From contig NZ_CP108080.1 of assembly GCF_036181745.1 (NCBI RefSeq), positions 7,691,501 to 7,755,500 of the forward strand: DNA of 64,000 nt, read 5' to 3'. Shown one piece after another: positions 35,247-43,424 of this stretch; the first letter of the stretch is position 1, and each line of letters begins with the position of its first letter. Source of the stretch: Streptomyces sp. NBC_00259. GTDB lineage: Bacteria; Actinomycetota; Actinomycetes; Streptomycetales; Streptomycetaceae. The notes beneath the pieces are model-generated. The model was not told the origin of the DNA, did not search any database, and saw only the letters and a program-made list of their open reading frames with translations. The translations under genes were made by a program, and so were the position numbers.

Positions 35247-35717
35247 TCACCGGTTGTCGCGGCCCCGGTCGGACCGGTTCGAGTCGCGGTCGTTCCGCTC
35301 CCAGTCGCGGTCGGACCGGTTCGAGTCGCGGTCGTTCCGCTCCCAGTCGCGGTCGGACCGGTTCGAGTCGCGGTCGTTCCGCTCCCAGTCGCGGTCGGAC
35401 CTGTCGTGCTTCCAGCCGCAGTCCTCGTCATCCCAGTAGTTGAAGTGACCGCGACGGTCGTACTGGTCCGAGTTCGCGTAACAGTCGCTGTGGTGTCGGG
35501 TGTTATACCCGTCCCAGCGGTAGTCCACCTCGGAGTCGTGCCGGTAGGCAACACGGTCCCCGCGGTGGTCGTCGGTCTTGACGCCGACGGTCGGGCGCTG
35601 CACGTGCGCAGACTCAGGAACCGCGGCCGAGGCGGTGCCCCCGGCGCCGAGTACGGCTCCACTCGCGACCGCGGCGGAGGCGGCAGCGAGAGAAATGCGC
35701 TTCGTGAGCTTCCTCAT
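35247..35717 (-). CDS. Secreted Asp/Arg/Asn-rich repeat protein
   Basis: A 156-aa protein with a signal peptide (MRKLTKRISL, a hydrophobic core AVASGAVLGAGG, cut near TASAA) and a mature low-complexity part. Three copies of a 14-aa unit (SDRDWERNDRDSNR) sit near the C-terminus; a middle part contains two Cys (SDCYAN, DEDCGW). AAGGAGATATCC precedes the ATG. It has the same overall design and the same signal-peptide end (GAVLGAGGTASAA) as the protein at 8407-8832, and a matching upstream palindrome. Function unknown. Confidence 0.75.
   Translation of the reverse strand: MRKLTKRISLAAASAAVASGAVLGAGGTASAAVPESAHVQRPTVGVKTDDHRGDRVAYRHDSEVDYRWDGYNTRHHSDCYANSDQYDRRGHFNYWDDEDCGWKHDRSDRDWERNDRDSNRSDRDWERNDRDSNRSDRDWERNDRDSNRSDRGRDNR
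35266..35391 (-). repeat. Three tandem 42-bp coding repeats
   Basis: Units at 35266, 35308 and 35350 are essentially identical and in frame, each encoding 14 residues (Ser, Asp, Arg, Trp, Glu, Asn). A partial fourth unit begins at 35392. Confidence 0.8.
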
Positions 35718-35887
35718 GGATATCTCCTTCGTGTTGGCGTTGTCCGCAAACCCAGCGATTGATCATGCAATTGGTGCGGTGCGCCATCTATGTCTAAGCC
35801 GTTATCGGCGAGGTTCACCCTTGTCAGGGCACAGCCGGCGGCCACCAGTCGAAACAGAGGCCGCCTTCTGGCGGCACTCCTTCTGCG

Positions 35888-35906
35888 TTCCATACGCTGT
35901 ATGGAA
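35888..35906. promoter_or_regulatory. Palindromic operator TTCCATAC-N3-GTATGGAA
   Basis: A perfect 8-bp inverted repeat around GCT, 180 bp upstream of the secreted-repeat gene at 35717. It matches the paired palindromes at 9010 and 9046. The rest of 35718-36150 has no supported gene. Confidence 0.55.
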
Positions 35907-36172
35907 GTACAGTGATATCAGAGTATGTCCGGAAATGTCCAACTCGGGGTTCGCGGAGTCGAGGTGCAGCTGGCTGAATCTGGTCGCGACCTGGGTGTGC
36001 GAGCCTGTCGAGTAGTCGAGGCGTGGTTTGCGGCGGACCGGCGGTCGTGCGGTGTCGGTCCGCCCTGCTGATGGCATCCCCGGTCGACGCGCCGATCTGG
36101 CTGGGGATGCCAGGGCTGCCTGCTTCTGTGACCGCATGCGACTGAAGGGGCCGGTGTGACGCAGGTCACTTT

Positions 36173-36215
36173 GAGACAAGTTGACTCATAGGCTCTCTGT
36201 GAGTCAATCTGTCTC
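36173..36215 (+). promoter_or_regulatory. GAGAC...GTCTC operator/promoter, copy 1
   Basis: Arms 36173-36188 (GAGACAAGTTGACTCA) and 36200-36215 (TGAGTCAATCTGTCTC) match as inverted repeats at 14 of 16 positions. TTGACT at 36181 is a likely -35. From GAGAC to GTCTC spans 43 bp, exactly as upstream of the gene at 53206. Confidence 0.7.
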
Positions 36216-36309
36216 ACACAAGGGTTCGCGAAAGGCTAGATATCGCGACTATCCACAGATATCGCTAATGCCGTCGCATTCGCGCATGAGGTCTCTAATG
36301 GAGGAAACC

Positions 36310-36939
36310 ATGACCGCTACGACCACGACGAAGGCGGGCAAGGGCAACACCGACGGAGTCGTCTCCGAGATGGCCACCTACTTCCACGTCAAGCCGGGGC
36401 ACGAGCAGGAGGTGGCGGCGGCCTGCCAGCGGATGGTCGAAGCCCTGAAGCAGGCCCCCATGGCCGCCACCATCAAGACCGGTCTGCGGGACACCCGCCA
36501 CGTGCTCTTCAACAACGGCACGGAACTGCTGTGGGCCACCACCTTCGAGACCGAGTGGGCCCCCTACATCGACGACGCGTTCCTGACCGTCGGCTTCGAG
36601 CACTTCGTGGACTGGATGCAGCACACCACCGAGTGGGAAACCAAGATCGCCCCGTGGATCGAGGAGTCCGGCGGCCTCGAGTCGCTCACGGGCGACAAGA
36701 CGCGCGAGGGCTTCGAGGAGCACATCCTCGCCAACATGGCCGGCATGAGGCAGATCCTGCAGGACGGGCAGCAGAAGGCCGCCGCCTACTGGAACCCGGT
36801 CAGCTTCCTGACGATGTCGGAGATCACCAAGGCCGACCGGATCAACGCCGCCTTCCAGGAGGTCCTGGACGACCCCGCCGCCGAGGAGGCCCTCCAGCAC
36901 CCGGCCCTCCAGCCGCTGCTCGCCCAGGCCGCCAGCTGA
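36310..36939 (+). CDS. 209-aa hypothetical protein, ABM-like fold (copy 1)
   Basis: A soluble 209-aa protein. The first half reads like a dimeric alpha/beta-barrel (ABM-type) domain: MATYFHVKPGHEQEVAAACQ, then TGLRDTRHVLFNNGTELLWA and FVDWMQHTTEWETKIAPWIE. The second half is helical (EEHILANMAGMRQILQDGQQ). I do not know a named family. The ATG at 36310 has GGAGGAAACC. An identical protein is encoded at 40154-40783. Its operator and its neighbours (MFS exporter, TetR, DyP peroxidase) suggest a stress or detoxification role; a haem- or small-phenol-handling function is a guess. Confidence 0.85.
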   Translation: MTATTTTKAGKGNTDGVVSEMATYFHVKPGHEQEVAAACQRMVEALKQAPMAATIKTGLRDTRHVLFNNGTELLWATTFETEWAPYIDDAFLTVGFEHFVDWMQHTTEWETKIAPWIEESGGLESLTGDKTREGFEEHILANMAGMRQILQDGQQKAAAYWNPVSFLTMSEITKADRINAAFQEVLDDPAAEEALQHPALQPLLAQAAS

Positions 36940-36952
36940 CCCACCACACACC

Positions 36953-36982
36953 CCGGAGGGGGCACCATCCCGCCCCCTCCGG
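36953..36982 (+). terminator. Hairpin after copy 1 of the 209-aa gene
   Basis: CCGGAGGGGGC pairs perfectly with GCCCCCTCCGG (11-bp stem, 8-nt loop). The same hairpin follows copy 2 at 40797-40826, where it precedes the DyP gene and would act as a partial terminator. Confidence 0.6.
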
Positions 36983-37110
36983 CCCCCACCCCCTCCACAA
37001 CCCACGTGAGCACGTCGACACCCTGCCCACCCTCCAGGAGTGGGGCCTCGACCACGGGTGAGTCGCGGGCGACAACGCGCCCAGGTCCCGACCTGGCCGC
37101 CGGAGAGGGC

Positions 37111-37240
37111 GCGTAGTGCCAGCCCAACGAGCAGCGCGCCGTACGTCAGGCCTCGGTGCTCGCCGACAACGTGGTCGCGGCTCTGTGCGGCAGGCCGCTG
37201 AAGGAGTTGCGGCACAAGGACCTGGGCGCGGCAGCCGTCT
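37111..37240 (+). pseudogene. Fragment of an NADH dehydrogenase-like flavoprotein
   Basis: One frame reads NEQRAVRQASVLADNVVAAL followed by CGRPLKELRHKDLGAAAV, which looks like the segment of NDH-2-type enzymes just before the C-terminal part. No start, FAD site or C-terminus is present. The remainder of 36983-37452 is otherwise without a gene. Confidence 0.4.
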
Positions 37241-37452
37241 GCCGACGCTGATCCGCGAGATGCCCGTGTTCGTGGGCTGGATCTGGCCTCCCTGCTGAAT
37301 CGGGAAACCGCCGGCTTCATCGAACTGGACCAGCCGCGCGCCCCGTTCACCGAGGCGGCTACGCCGTCCCACAGTCGTACCTGATCTCTCCGCCCGTTCT
37401 TTCCTTTTCTCTTTCCGTCATACCCCCGTCCGCTGTCTGGAGGGCTGTCCCC

Positions 37453-38964
37453 ATGTCCCAGAACGTCATCGCCGCCGCTCGCGGCGCTGAGACCGCACCT
37501 GAGAATTCGCCCGTCGAACCGTCACACCAGCGCCGCTGGTGGATCCTGGTGGTCATTTCCCTCGCCCAACTGATGGGCGTCCTCGACGGCACGATCGTGA
37601 ACATCGCCCTGCCGTCCGCCCAGCGCGACCTGGGCTTCTCGGACGCCGACCGGCAGTGGGTGGTCACCGCCTACGCGCTGGCCTTCGGCAGCCTGTTGCT
37701 ACTCGGCGGCCGGGTCGCAGACCTGGTCGGGCGGAAGGTGACCTTCCTGGTGGGTCTGACCGGGTTCGCGGCCGCTTCCATACTGGGAGGCGCGGCGAAC
37801 GGATTTGGCATGCTCGTCACCGCGCGCGCGATCCAGGGCCTGTTCGCTGCCCTGCTGGCCCCGTCCGCGCTGTCGCTCCTGATGACCACCTTCACCGATC
37901 CTCGCGAGCGGGCGAAGGCTTTCACCGTCGCAGGCTCGGTCGCAGGCGCGGGTGGAGCCATCGGCCTGATCCTCGGCGGGGTGCTGACCCAGTACCTGGA
38001 CTGGCGCTGGACCATGTACGTCAACGTGGCGTTCGCGGTGGTGGCATTCGTCGGTGGCGCAGCCCTGCTGCACCGCACCCCGCGGGACGCATCCTCGAAG
38101 CTCGACGTCCCCGGCACCATGTTGGTCTCCGCCGGCCTGTTCTGCCTGGTCTACGGTTTCTCGAACGCCGAGACGCAAGGCTGGGGTTCGGTGGCGACCT
38201 GGGGCATGCTGGCGGCCGGTGCCGTACTGGTGGCCCTCTTCGTCTGGCGGCAGAGCAGGGCGGCATATCCGCTGCTGCCCTTGCGGGTCCTGCTGGACCG
38301 TAACCGCGGCGCCTCCTTCGCCGCCCTCTTCGTCACTGGCGCGGGCATGTTCGGCGTGTTCCTGTTCCTGACCTACTACCTGCAGCAGGGCCTCGGTTAC
38401 AGCGCCCTGAAGACCGGCTTCGCCTTCCTGCCCATGATCGTGGCATCGTCGTCTGCCTCCGCCGTGGCCAACAACGTCCTGGTGCCCCGCATAGGACCCA
38501 AGCCGGTGGTACCACTGGGCATGGCCATTGCGGCCGCCGGCCTGGTATGGATGACCACGCTGGACCTGAACAGCGGATACATGACGCAGGTACTGCCGCA
38601 GCTGGTGCTGGTCGGCGTAGGGCTGGGCACGGTCATCGCGCCCGCGATAAGCCTGGCCACCTCCGGCGTGGCCGCGGCCGACGCCGGATCCGCGTCCGCC
38701 GCCGTCAACACCGTCCAACAGGTCGGCGGATCCATCGGCGTCGCCCTGCTCAGCACGATGGCCTCCGAAGCAGTGACCGACTACCTCTCAGACCGCAACC
38801 CCAAGGACCCCGGCGTCCTGGCCCAGGCCGGCCTGGAGGGCTACTCCACCGCTTACTGGTGGTCGGCGGCCATCTTCGTCATCGGCCTGGGCGTGACCGC
38901 CCTGCTCTACCGCCGCGGTGTGCCCCAGCAGGACGAGAACGTTGCACCCGTCGTTCACATGTGA
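37453..38964 (+). CDS. MFS drug exporter, DHA2 (14-helix) family
   Basis: A 503-aa transporter with 14 predicted membrane segments. Helix 1 carries QLMGVLDGTIVNIALPSAQR, followed by RQWVVTAYALAFGSLLLLGG RVADLVGR, the DHA2 signatures, and motif C is visible as AGSVAGAGGAIGLILGGVLT. The ATG at 37453 follows CTGGAGGGCTG. It lies between copy 1 of the 209-aa gene and the TetR gene on the same strand, so it is probably the exporter of the compound sensed by that TetR. Confidence 0.9.
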   Translation: MSQNVIAAARGAETAPENSPVEPSHQRRWWILVVISLAQLMGVLDGTIVNIALPSAQRDLGFSDADRQWVVTAYALAFGSLLLLGGRVADLVGRKVTFLVGLTGFAAASILGGAANGFGMLVTARAIQGLFAALLAPSALSLLMTTFTDPRERAKAFTVAGSVAGAGGAIGLILGGVLTQYLDWRWTMYVNVAFAVVAFVGGAALLHRTPRDASSKLDVPGTMLVSAGLFCLVYGFSNAETQGWGSVATWGMLAAGAVLVALFVWRQSRAAYPLLPLRVLLDRNRGASFAALFVTGAGMFGVFLFLTYYLQQGLGYSALKTGFAFLPMIVASSSASAVANNVLVPRIGPKPVVPLGMAIAAAGLVWMTTLDLNSGYMTQVLPQLVLVGVGLGTVIAPAISLATSGVAAADAGSASAAVNTVQQVGGSIGVALLSTMASEAVTDYLSDRNPKDPGVLAQAGLEGYSTAYWWSAAIFVIGLGVTALLYRRGVPQQDENVAPVVHM

Positions 38965-39124
38965 CCGATGGCCGGGTCTGTCTGAAAGGGCGCGGGCCGT
39001 GTTGCAGTCACCTGCTGCGACCATCTGCCGTGCACGCGGAAGCAACGACGGAGGTGGCAGGGCGCCTTTGACGGGGCAGCCCCGGGAGAGTCGTGCAGAT
39101 TCGCTGCGCCTTACCTCTCTTTCC

Positions 39125-39171
39125 CTATGAGACGTGATGTCTCATAGTAAACTGCAAGCCGTATCGTCTCA
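39125..39171 (+). promoter_or_regulatory. TetR self-operator
   Basis: CTATGAGAC (39125-39133) and GTCTCATAG (39139-39147) form a perfect 9-bp inverted repeat around GTGAT; an extra half-site GTCTCA lies at 39166-39171. The span from the first GAGAC to the last GTCTC is 42 bp, close to the 43 bp at the other sites of this set. Confidence 0.72.
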
Positions 39172-39189
39172 CAGAAGGGAAACGGAGAG

Positions 39190-39777
39190 GTGGAAGACAG
39201 AACCGATCCGCGTCTGTTGCGCAGTCGTGAGGCCATGGTCTCGGCGGCCACCGCGTTGCTCACGGAAGGCGGGCTGGAGGCCGTGACGCATCAAGCGGTT
39301 GCCGCCCGGGCCGGCGTTGGCAGGGCCACCGTCTATCGGCACTGGCCCGGCCTTCTCGACCTGCGGCTGGCCGCGCTGGAAGCCGGCATGCCGCCTCTGC
39401 CTCCAATGCCTGAGGAGCTTCGGGTCGCTTCGGGCAACGATCCGCGAGCCGAGCTCGTTCACCGTCTGGGCGTGCTTGCCGAGCGATGGGACGACGAGCG
39501 AGCAGGCGCCGTCCTCGCTGCGGTCCTCGGCGGCTCACGGCATGACGAAGGCATGCGTCGCCTCCGCGATTCGCTGCTGAACCAGATCGCCGATGCCCTG
39601 CGTCCCGCTGTTGCCGAGGCCGTGAAGCGCGGCCAGCTCCGGCCCGACGTCACCCCCGAAACCTTTGCCATGGCCACCGCGGGGCCCCTGTTCTTCGAGC
39701 GCTTTCTCGCCGGGAACCGCCTGGGGCGTGACACCGTGGACGCCGTTGTGGATGCCGCCATGCGGGGCTGGTCCTAG
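39190..39777 (+). CDS. TetR-family regulator of the GAGAC regulon (inferred)
   Basis: A 195-aa TetR protein: LLRSREAMVSAATALLTEGG, then AVAARAGVGRATVYRHWPGL as helix-turn-helix, and a helical ligand domain. The GTG at 39190 starts 19 bp after the last half-site; the Shine-Dalgarno is weak (AAGGGA or GGAGAG). The perfect palindrome just upstream is its best self-operator, and related half-sites in front of the 209-aa genes and the gene at 53206 are likely further targets. Confidence 0.87.
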   Translation: MEDRTDPRLLRSREAMVSAATALLTEGGLEAVTHQAVAARAGVGRATVYRHWPGLLDLRLAALEAGMPPLPPMPEELRVASGNDPRAELVHRLGVLAERWDDERAGAVLAAVLGGSRHDEGMRRLRDSLLNQIADALRPAVAEAVKRGQLRPDVTPETFAMATAGPLFFERFLAGNRLGRDTVDAVVDAAMRGWS

Positions 39778-40016
39778 CGTCGTTGAATCCCCGGCGTGGC
39801 TGAATGTCCGCCGTTCGGCCGGGGCTCATCGAGGTGGCAGTCCTTCGCATCCGTGCAGGGCTGCGAGGGTCCTGTCACCTCGGGTTCCCCCACGCTTCAG
39901 TAGCGGCCGGCCGGCCTGTCGGCACCAACCGATCGGCTCGCAGTCCGTCGCGGGCGGGTGTCACCGATCCGATCATGCGCACCTTCGAACTGAACCGGTG
40001 TGACGCAGGTCACTTT

Positions 40017-40059
40017 GAGACAAGTTGACTCATAGGCTCTCTGTGAGTCAATCTGTCTC
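40017..40059 (+). promoter_or_regulatory. GAGAC...GTCTC operator/promoter, copy 2
   Basis: Same arms as copy 1 (40017-40032 and 40044-40059), unchanged. It would control the 209-aa gene and, by read-through, the DyP/DUF4331/TPR genes. Confidence 0.7.
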
Positions 40060-40153
40060 ACACAAGGGTTCGCGAATAGCTAGATATCGCGACTATCTAC
40101 AGATATCGCTAATGCCGTCGCATTCGCGCATGAGGTCTCTAATGGAGGAAACC

Positions 40154-40783
40154 ATGACCGCTACGACCACGACGAAGGCGGGCAAGGGCAACACCGACGG
40201 AGTCGTCTCCGAGATGGCCACCTACTTCCACGTCAAGCCGGGGCACGAGCAGGAGGTGGCGGCGGCCTGCCAGCGGATGGTCGAAGCCCTGAAGCAGGCC
40301 CCCATGGCCGCCACCATCAAGACCGGTCTGCGGGACACCCGCCACGTGCTCTTCAACAACGGCACGGAACTGCTGTGGGCCACCACCTTCGAGACCGAGT
40401 GGGCCCCCTACATCGACGACGCGTTCCTGACCGTCGGCTTCGAGCACTTCGTGGACTGGATGCAGCACACCACCGAGTGGGAAACCAAGATCGCCCCGTG
40501 GATCGAGGAGTCCGGCGGCCTCGAGTCGCTCACGGGCGACAAGACGCGCGAGGGCTTCGAGGAGCACATCCTCGCCAACATGGCCGGCATGAGGCAGATC
40601 CTGCAGGACGGGCAGCAGAAGGCCGCCGCCTACTGGAACCCGGTCAGCTTCCTGACGATGTCGGAGATCACCAAGGCCGACCGGATCAACGCCGCCTTCC
40701 AGGAGGTCCTGGACGACCCCGCCGCCGAGGAGGCCCTCCAGCACCCGGCCCTCCAGCCGCTGCTCGCCCAGGCCGCCAGCTGA
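40154..40783 (+). CDS. 209-aa hypothetical protein, ABM-like fold (copy 2)
   Basis: Identical at the protein level to the copy at 36310-36939, with the same GGAGGAAACC before the ATG. It is followed by a hairpin and, 106 bp later, by the DyP peroxidase gene. Being first in this operon suggests that it works with the peroxidase, for example as a small-molecule or haem handling partner; this is inference. Confidence 0.87.
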   Translation: MTATTTTKAGKGNTDGVVSEMATYFHVKPGHEQEVAAACQRMVEALKQAPMAATIKTGLRDTRHVLFNNGTELLWATTFETEWAPYIDDAFLTVGFEHFVDWMQHTTEWETKIAPWIEESGGLESLTGDKTREGFEEHILANMAGMRQILQDGQQKAAAYWNPVSFLTMSEITKADRINAAFQEVLDDPAAEEALQHPALQPLLAQAAS

Positions 40784-40889
40784 CCCACCACACACCCCGG
40801 AGGGGGCACCATCCCGCCCCCTCCGGCCCCCACCCCCTCCACAACCCACGTGACGACTCCGTCCACGCAAGACAGTTCTGGAAGGCATC

Positions 40890-42218
40890 ATGAGCATCGA
40901 TCAGGGCAGCGCCCTAGAGCTCGGCGACATCCAGGCCGCTGCTCTCCAGCCACGGCCGACGCCCTACGCGGGCTTCTACCTCGCCCTGCGCATCGACGAC
41001 CGGCGGCAGGGGCGCGAGCTTCTGCGGCGGCTCACCCCTGTCCTCGACTCGGTGGCCTCGTTCGACCTCGAGCGTCAGGTCTCGCTCGCCGTGGCACTCA
41101 GCTTCCAGGGCCTGAAGGCCTTGGGGGTGCCCGAGGAGTCGCTGGCCACCTTCCCGGAGGAATTCCGGGAGGGCATGGCCGCGCGGGCGGAGTACATCGG
41201 GGACGTTGGAGAAAGCGCGCCGGAGAACTGGGAGGGCCCGCTCGGTTCAAACGACGTGCACCTCATCCTGGCCGGACTCGCCCCGGATGCAGCCCGCCTG
41301 GAGACGGTCCTCCTCCTGGCCCGCGACGCCCTGCGCGATCTGCCCGGCGTCGTTGCCATCTGGCAGCAGGAGGTGCACGTCGGACCGGACGAGAAGGAGC
41401 CGTTCGGTTTCCGGGACGGCATCGGTCAGCCGGCGATCGAGGGCACGGGGATCCCCGGCACCAATCCGTACGAAGAGCCTCTCAGGGCAGGCGAGTTCGT
41501 TCTCGGATACAAGGACGAGACCCACGGCATCGCACCCGTTCCGCAGCCCGCGGTGCTTGGGCGCAACGGAACGTACGTGGCCTTCCGCAAGCTGCACACG
41601 CGAGTCGCCGACTTCCGTCAGTATCTCCGCGACCGTGCCAAGGACCCCGCCGACGAGGAGCTGCTGGCGGCCAAGTTCGTCGGTCGCTGGCCCAGTGGTG
41701 CCCCGTTGACGCTGACGCCGGACAAGGACGACCCGGAACTCGGTGCCGATCCCGAGCGCAACAACGCGTTCATGTACGGCGACGACCCGGAGGGCCTCAA
41801 GTGCCCGGTGGGCGCACACGCCCGGCGGATGAACCCGCGGGACGCGGTCGTCACCGGTGAGGTGCGTCTGCACCGCATGATCCGGCGCGGTACGACCTAT
41901 GGCCCGCCGCTGGCCAAGGGAGTGCTGGAGGACGACGGCACCGACCGCGGCATCATGTTCGCCTTTGTCGGAGCGCATCTGGACCGGCAGTTCGAGTTCG
42001 TCCAGCGGCAGTGGGTGAACGACGGCAAGTTCATCGGGGCACCCGCGGAGAAGGACCCGCTGATCGGCGTGAACGACGACGGCGGCTTCACGGTCCCGCG
42101 CCAGCCGATCCGCCGCCGCTTCAAGGGACTGCCGCCGTTCGTCGTCAACCGGGGTGGCGAGTACTGCTTCATGCCCGGACTGTCGGCGCTGCGCTGGATC
42201 GCCGACCTGGACACCTGA
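40890..42218 (+). CDS. DyP-type haem peroxidase
   Basis: A 442-aa dye-decolourising peroxidase. The GxxDG motif FGFRDGIGQP has the catalytic Asp176, and CPVGAHARRMNPRD has the proximal haem ligand His310. No Tat or Sec signal is seen, so it should be cytoplasmic. GGAAGGCATC precedes the ATG at 40890. It uses hydrogen peroxide to oxidise phenols or dyes. No encapsulin gene is nearby. Confidence 0.9.
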   Translation: MSIDQGSALELGDIQAAALQPRPTPYAGFYLALRIDDRRQGRELLRRLTPVLDSVASFDLERQVSLAVALSFQGLKALGVPEESLATFPEEFREGMAARAEYIGDVGESAPENWEGPLGSNDVHLILAGLAPDAARLETVLLLARDALRDLPGVVAIWQQEVHVGPDEKEPFGFRDGIGQPAIEGTGIPGTNPYEEPLRAGEFVLGYKDETHGIAPVPQPAVLGRNGTYVAFRKLHTRVADFRQYLRDRAKDPADEELLAAKFVGRWPSGAPLTLTPDKDDPELGADPERNNAFMYGDDPEGLKCPVGAHARRMNPRDAVVTGEVRLHRMIRRGTTYGPPLAKGVLEDDGTDRGIMFAFVGAHLDRQFEFVQRQWVNDGKFIGAPAEKDPLIGVNDDGGFTVPRQPIRRRFKGLPPFVVNRGGEYCFMPGLSALRWIADLDT

Positions 42219-42254
42219 CATCTCTCACGATCAACACGACAAGGAGCGTTTCTC

Positions 42255-43424
42255 ATGGCTGACCACTTCTCCGGGCCGCGTGCCATCGCCGACCCTGCGT
42301 CCGACATCTGCGACGTGTACGCCTTCCCGAGTCCGGAGCGGCCGGGGAAGCTGGTGCTCGTCCTCAACGTGCTCCCGGCCTCGGCCCCCACGGCCCTGTT
42401 CTCCGACGCGATCACTCACCGTTTCCGCGTCCGGCCGATCACATCCGTGAGCGAGGGTGCCGCTGCGGCATTCAATGTCGGCGCGGACGAGTACGTCTTC
42501 GACTTCACCTTCGACGCCCCCCAGAAGGTCGACGGCACGGACACCCTCGTGCAGGTGGGCACGTGCCAGGCGCCCGACGGCCGGAAGGTCGCCTTCCAGG
42601 TCGGCAACGAGGTGCCCACCGAGGCCGAGGGACTGAAGATCTTCGCCGGATCGCGGCTCGACCCGTTCTTCATCGACTTCGTGGGCGTGATGGTCACCGA
42701 GGCGACGGGGAAGCTGGGCTTCAGGTCTGATGCCAGCAACGTTCTGGAGGGCCTGAACGTGCTGAGCATCGTGCTTGAAGTCGACGCCGCGGTGCTCGGT
42801 CCGGCCGCCGGCTCGCTGGTGGCGGTCGTCGGCGAAACGGTGACTTCCGGCGGGCGCCCGTACCGGCTGGAGCGCATGGGCCGGCCGGAGATCAAGAACG
42901 TCGTCATGTCGCCCAAGAAGTTCGACACCGTCAACAGCGATCTGGAGATCCGCGACCTCTTCAACGAGGAGGACGCCTTCAGCATGCGGCCGGACTATGC
43001 GGGCACCTACCGCGCACGGCTCAATGCCAACCTGGCCTTCTACGACGGCCTGGACGGCAAGACCGCTTGGCCGCTGGACGAGCAGGGTGCTCACCCGTTG
43101 ACCGAGCTGCTGATGGCGGACTTCCTCGTCGTCGACCTGTCCAAGCCCTATTCCGAGGACGGCTGTTTCGAGATCGAGACGGCCCTGCTCGCTGGCCGCC
43201 CGCACACGACCTGCGGTGGCCGGTCGTTCAACGACGACATCGTGGACACCCTCTTCACGCTGCTGGTGGGCGGCATCGACGGCGAGCGCATCAGGGACGG
43301 CGTCGACCACCCGACGCAGCTGGCCACCCGCAGCTTCCCCTACCTGAACGCTCCCAACCCGACCCCGCCGGACCTGGGGGCCCGCCTGGCCGCGCTGGCC
43401 CCTCCCGGGGAGGCAGCGGCATGA
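42255..43424 (+). CDS. DUF4331 protein
   Basis: A 389-aa protein of the DUF4331 family: MADHFSGPRAIADPASDICD and YAFPSPERPGKLVLVLNVLP, then VGADEYVFDFTFDAP and GRPYRLERMGRPEIKNVVMS. The family function is unknown; members often occur beside peroxidases or TPR proteins. There is no signal peptide here. AAGGAG stands before the ATG, and the stop overlaps the TPR gene start (ATGA), so the two are co-translated. Confidence 0.85.
   Translation: MADHFSGPRAIADPASDICDVYAFPSPERPGKLVLVLNVLPASAPTALFSDAITHRFRVRPITSVSEGAAAAFNVGADEYVFDFTFDAPQKVDGTDTLVQVGTCQAPDGRKVAFQVGNEVPTEAEGLKIFAGSRLDPFFIDFVGVMVTEATGKLGFRSDASNVLEGLNVLSIVLEVDAAVLGPAAGSLVAVVGETVTSGGRPYRLERMGRPEIKNVVMSPKKFDTVNSDLEIRDLFNEEDAFSMRPDYAGTYRARLNANLAFYDGLDGKTAWPLDEQGAHPLTELLMADFLVVDLSKPYSEDGCFEIETALLAGRPHTTCGGRSFNDDIVDTLFTLLVGGIDGERIRDGVDHPTQLATRSFPYLNAPNPTPPDLGARLAALAPPGEAAA

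Larger units (their letters stand above)
36151..37009 (+). repeat. 859-bp duplicated block, copy 1
   Basis: This block is repeated at 39995-40853 (offset 3844) in the same orientation. I count three mismatches, all in the 5' leader (two near 36227-36228, one near 36256). It contains the operator, leader, whole gene and 3' hairpin. Identity starts at CCGGTGTGACG and ends at CCCACGTGA, without terminal repeats. Confidence 0.92.
39995..40853 (+). repeat. 859-bp duplicated block, copy 2
   Basis: Second copy of the block at 36151-37009. Downstream it joins the DyP-type peroxidase operon, which is probably the original setting because the gene there is part of a continuous functional run. Before it, 39778-39994 shows no gene. 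Confidence 0.92.

Noticed and set aside
36151-40853. Direct 859-bp repeats as the ends of a composite transposon
   Set aside because: The blocks contain an ordinary gene with its operator and hairpin, no transposase, no terminal inverted repeats and no visible target duplication.
40890-42218. DyP peroxidase as encapsulin cargo
   Set aside because: No encapsulin gene in the window, and the protein ends at the fold (ALRWIADLDT) without a cargo-loading tail.
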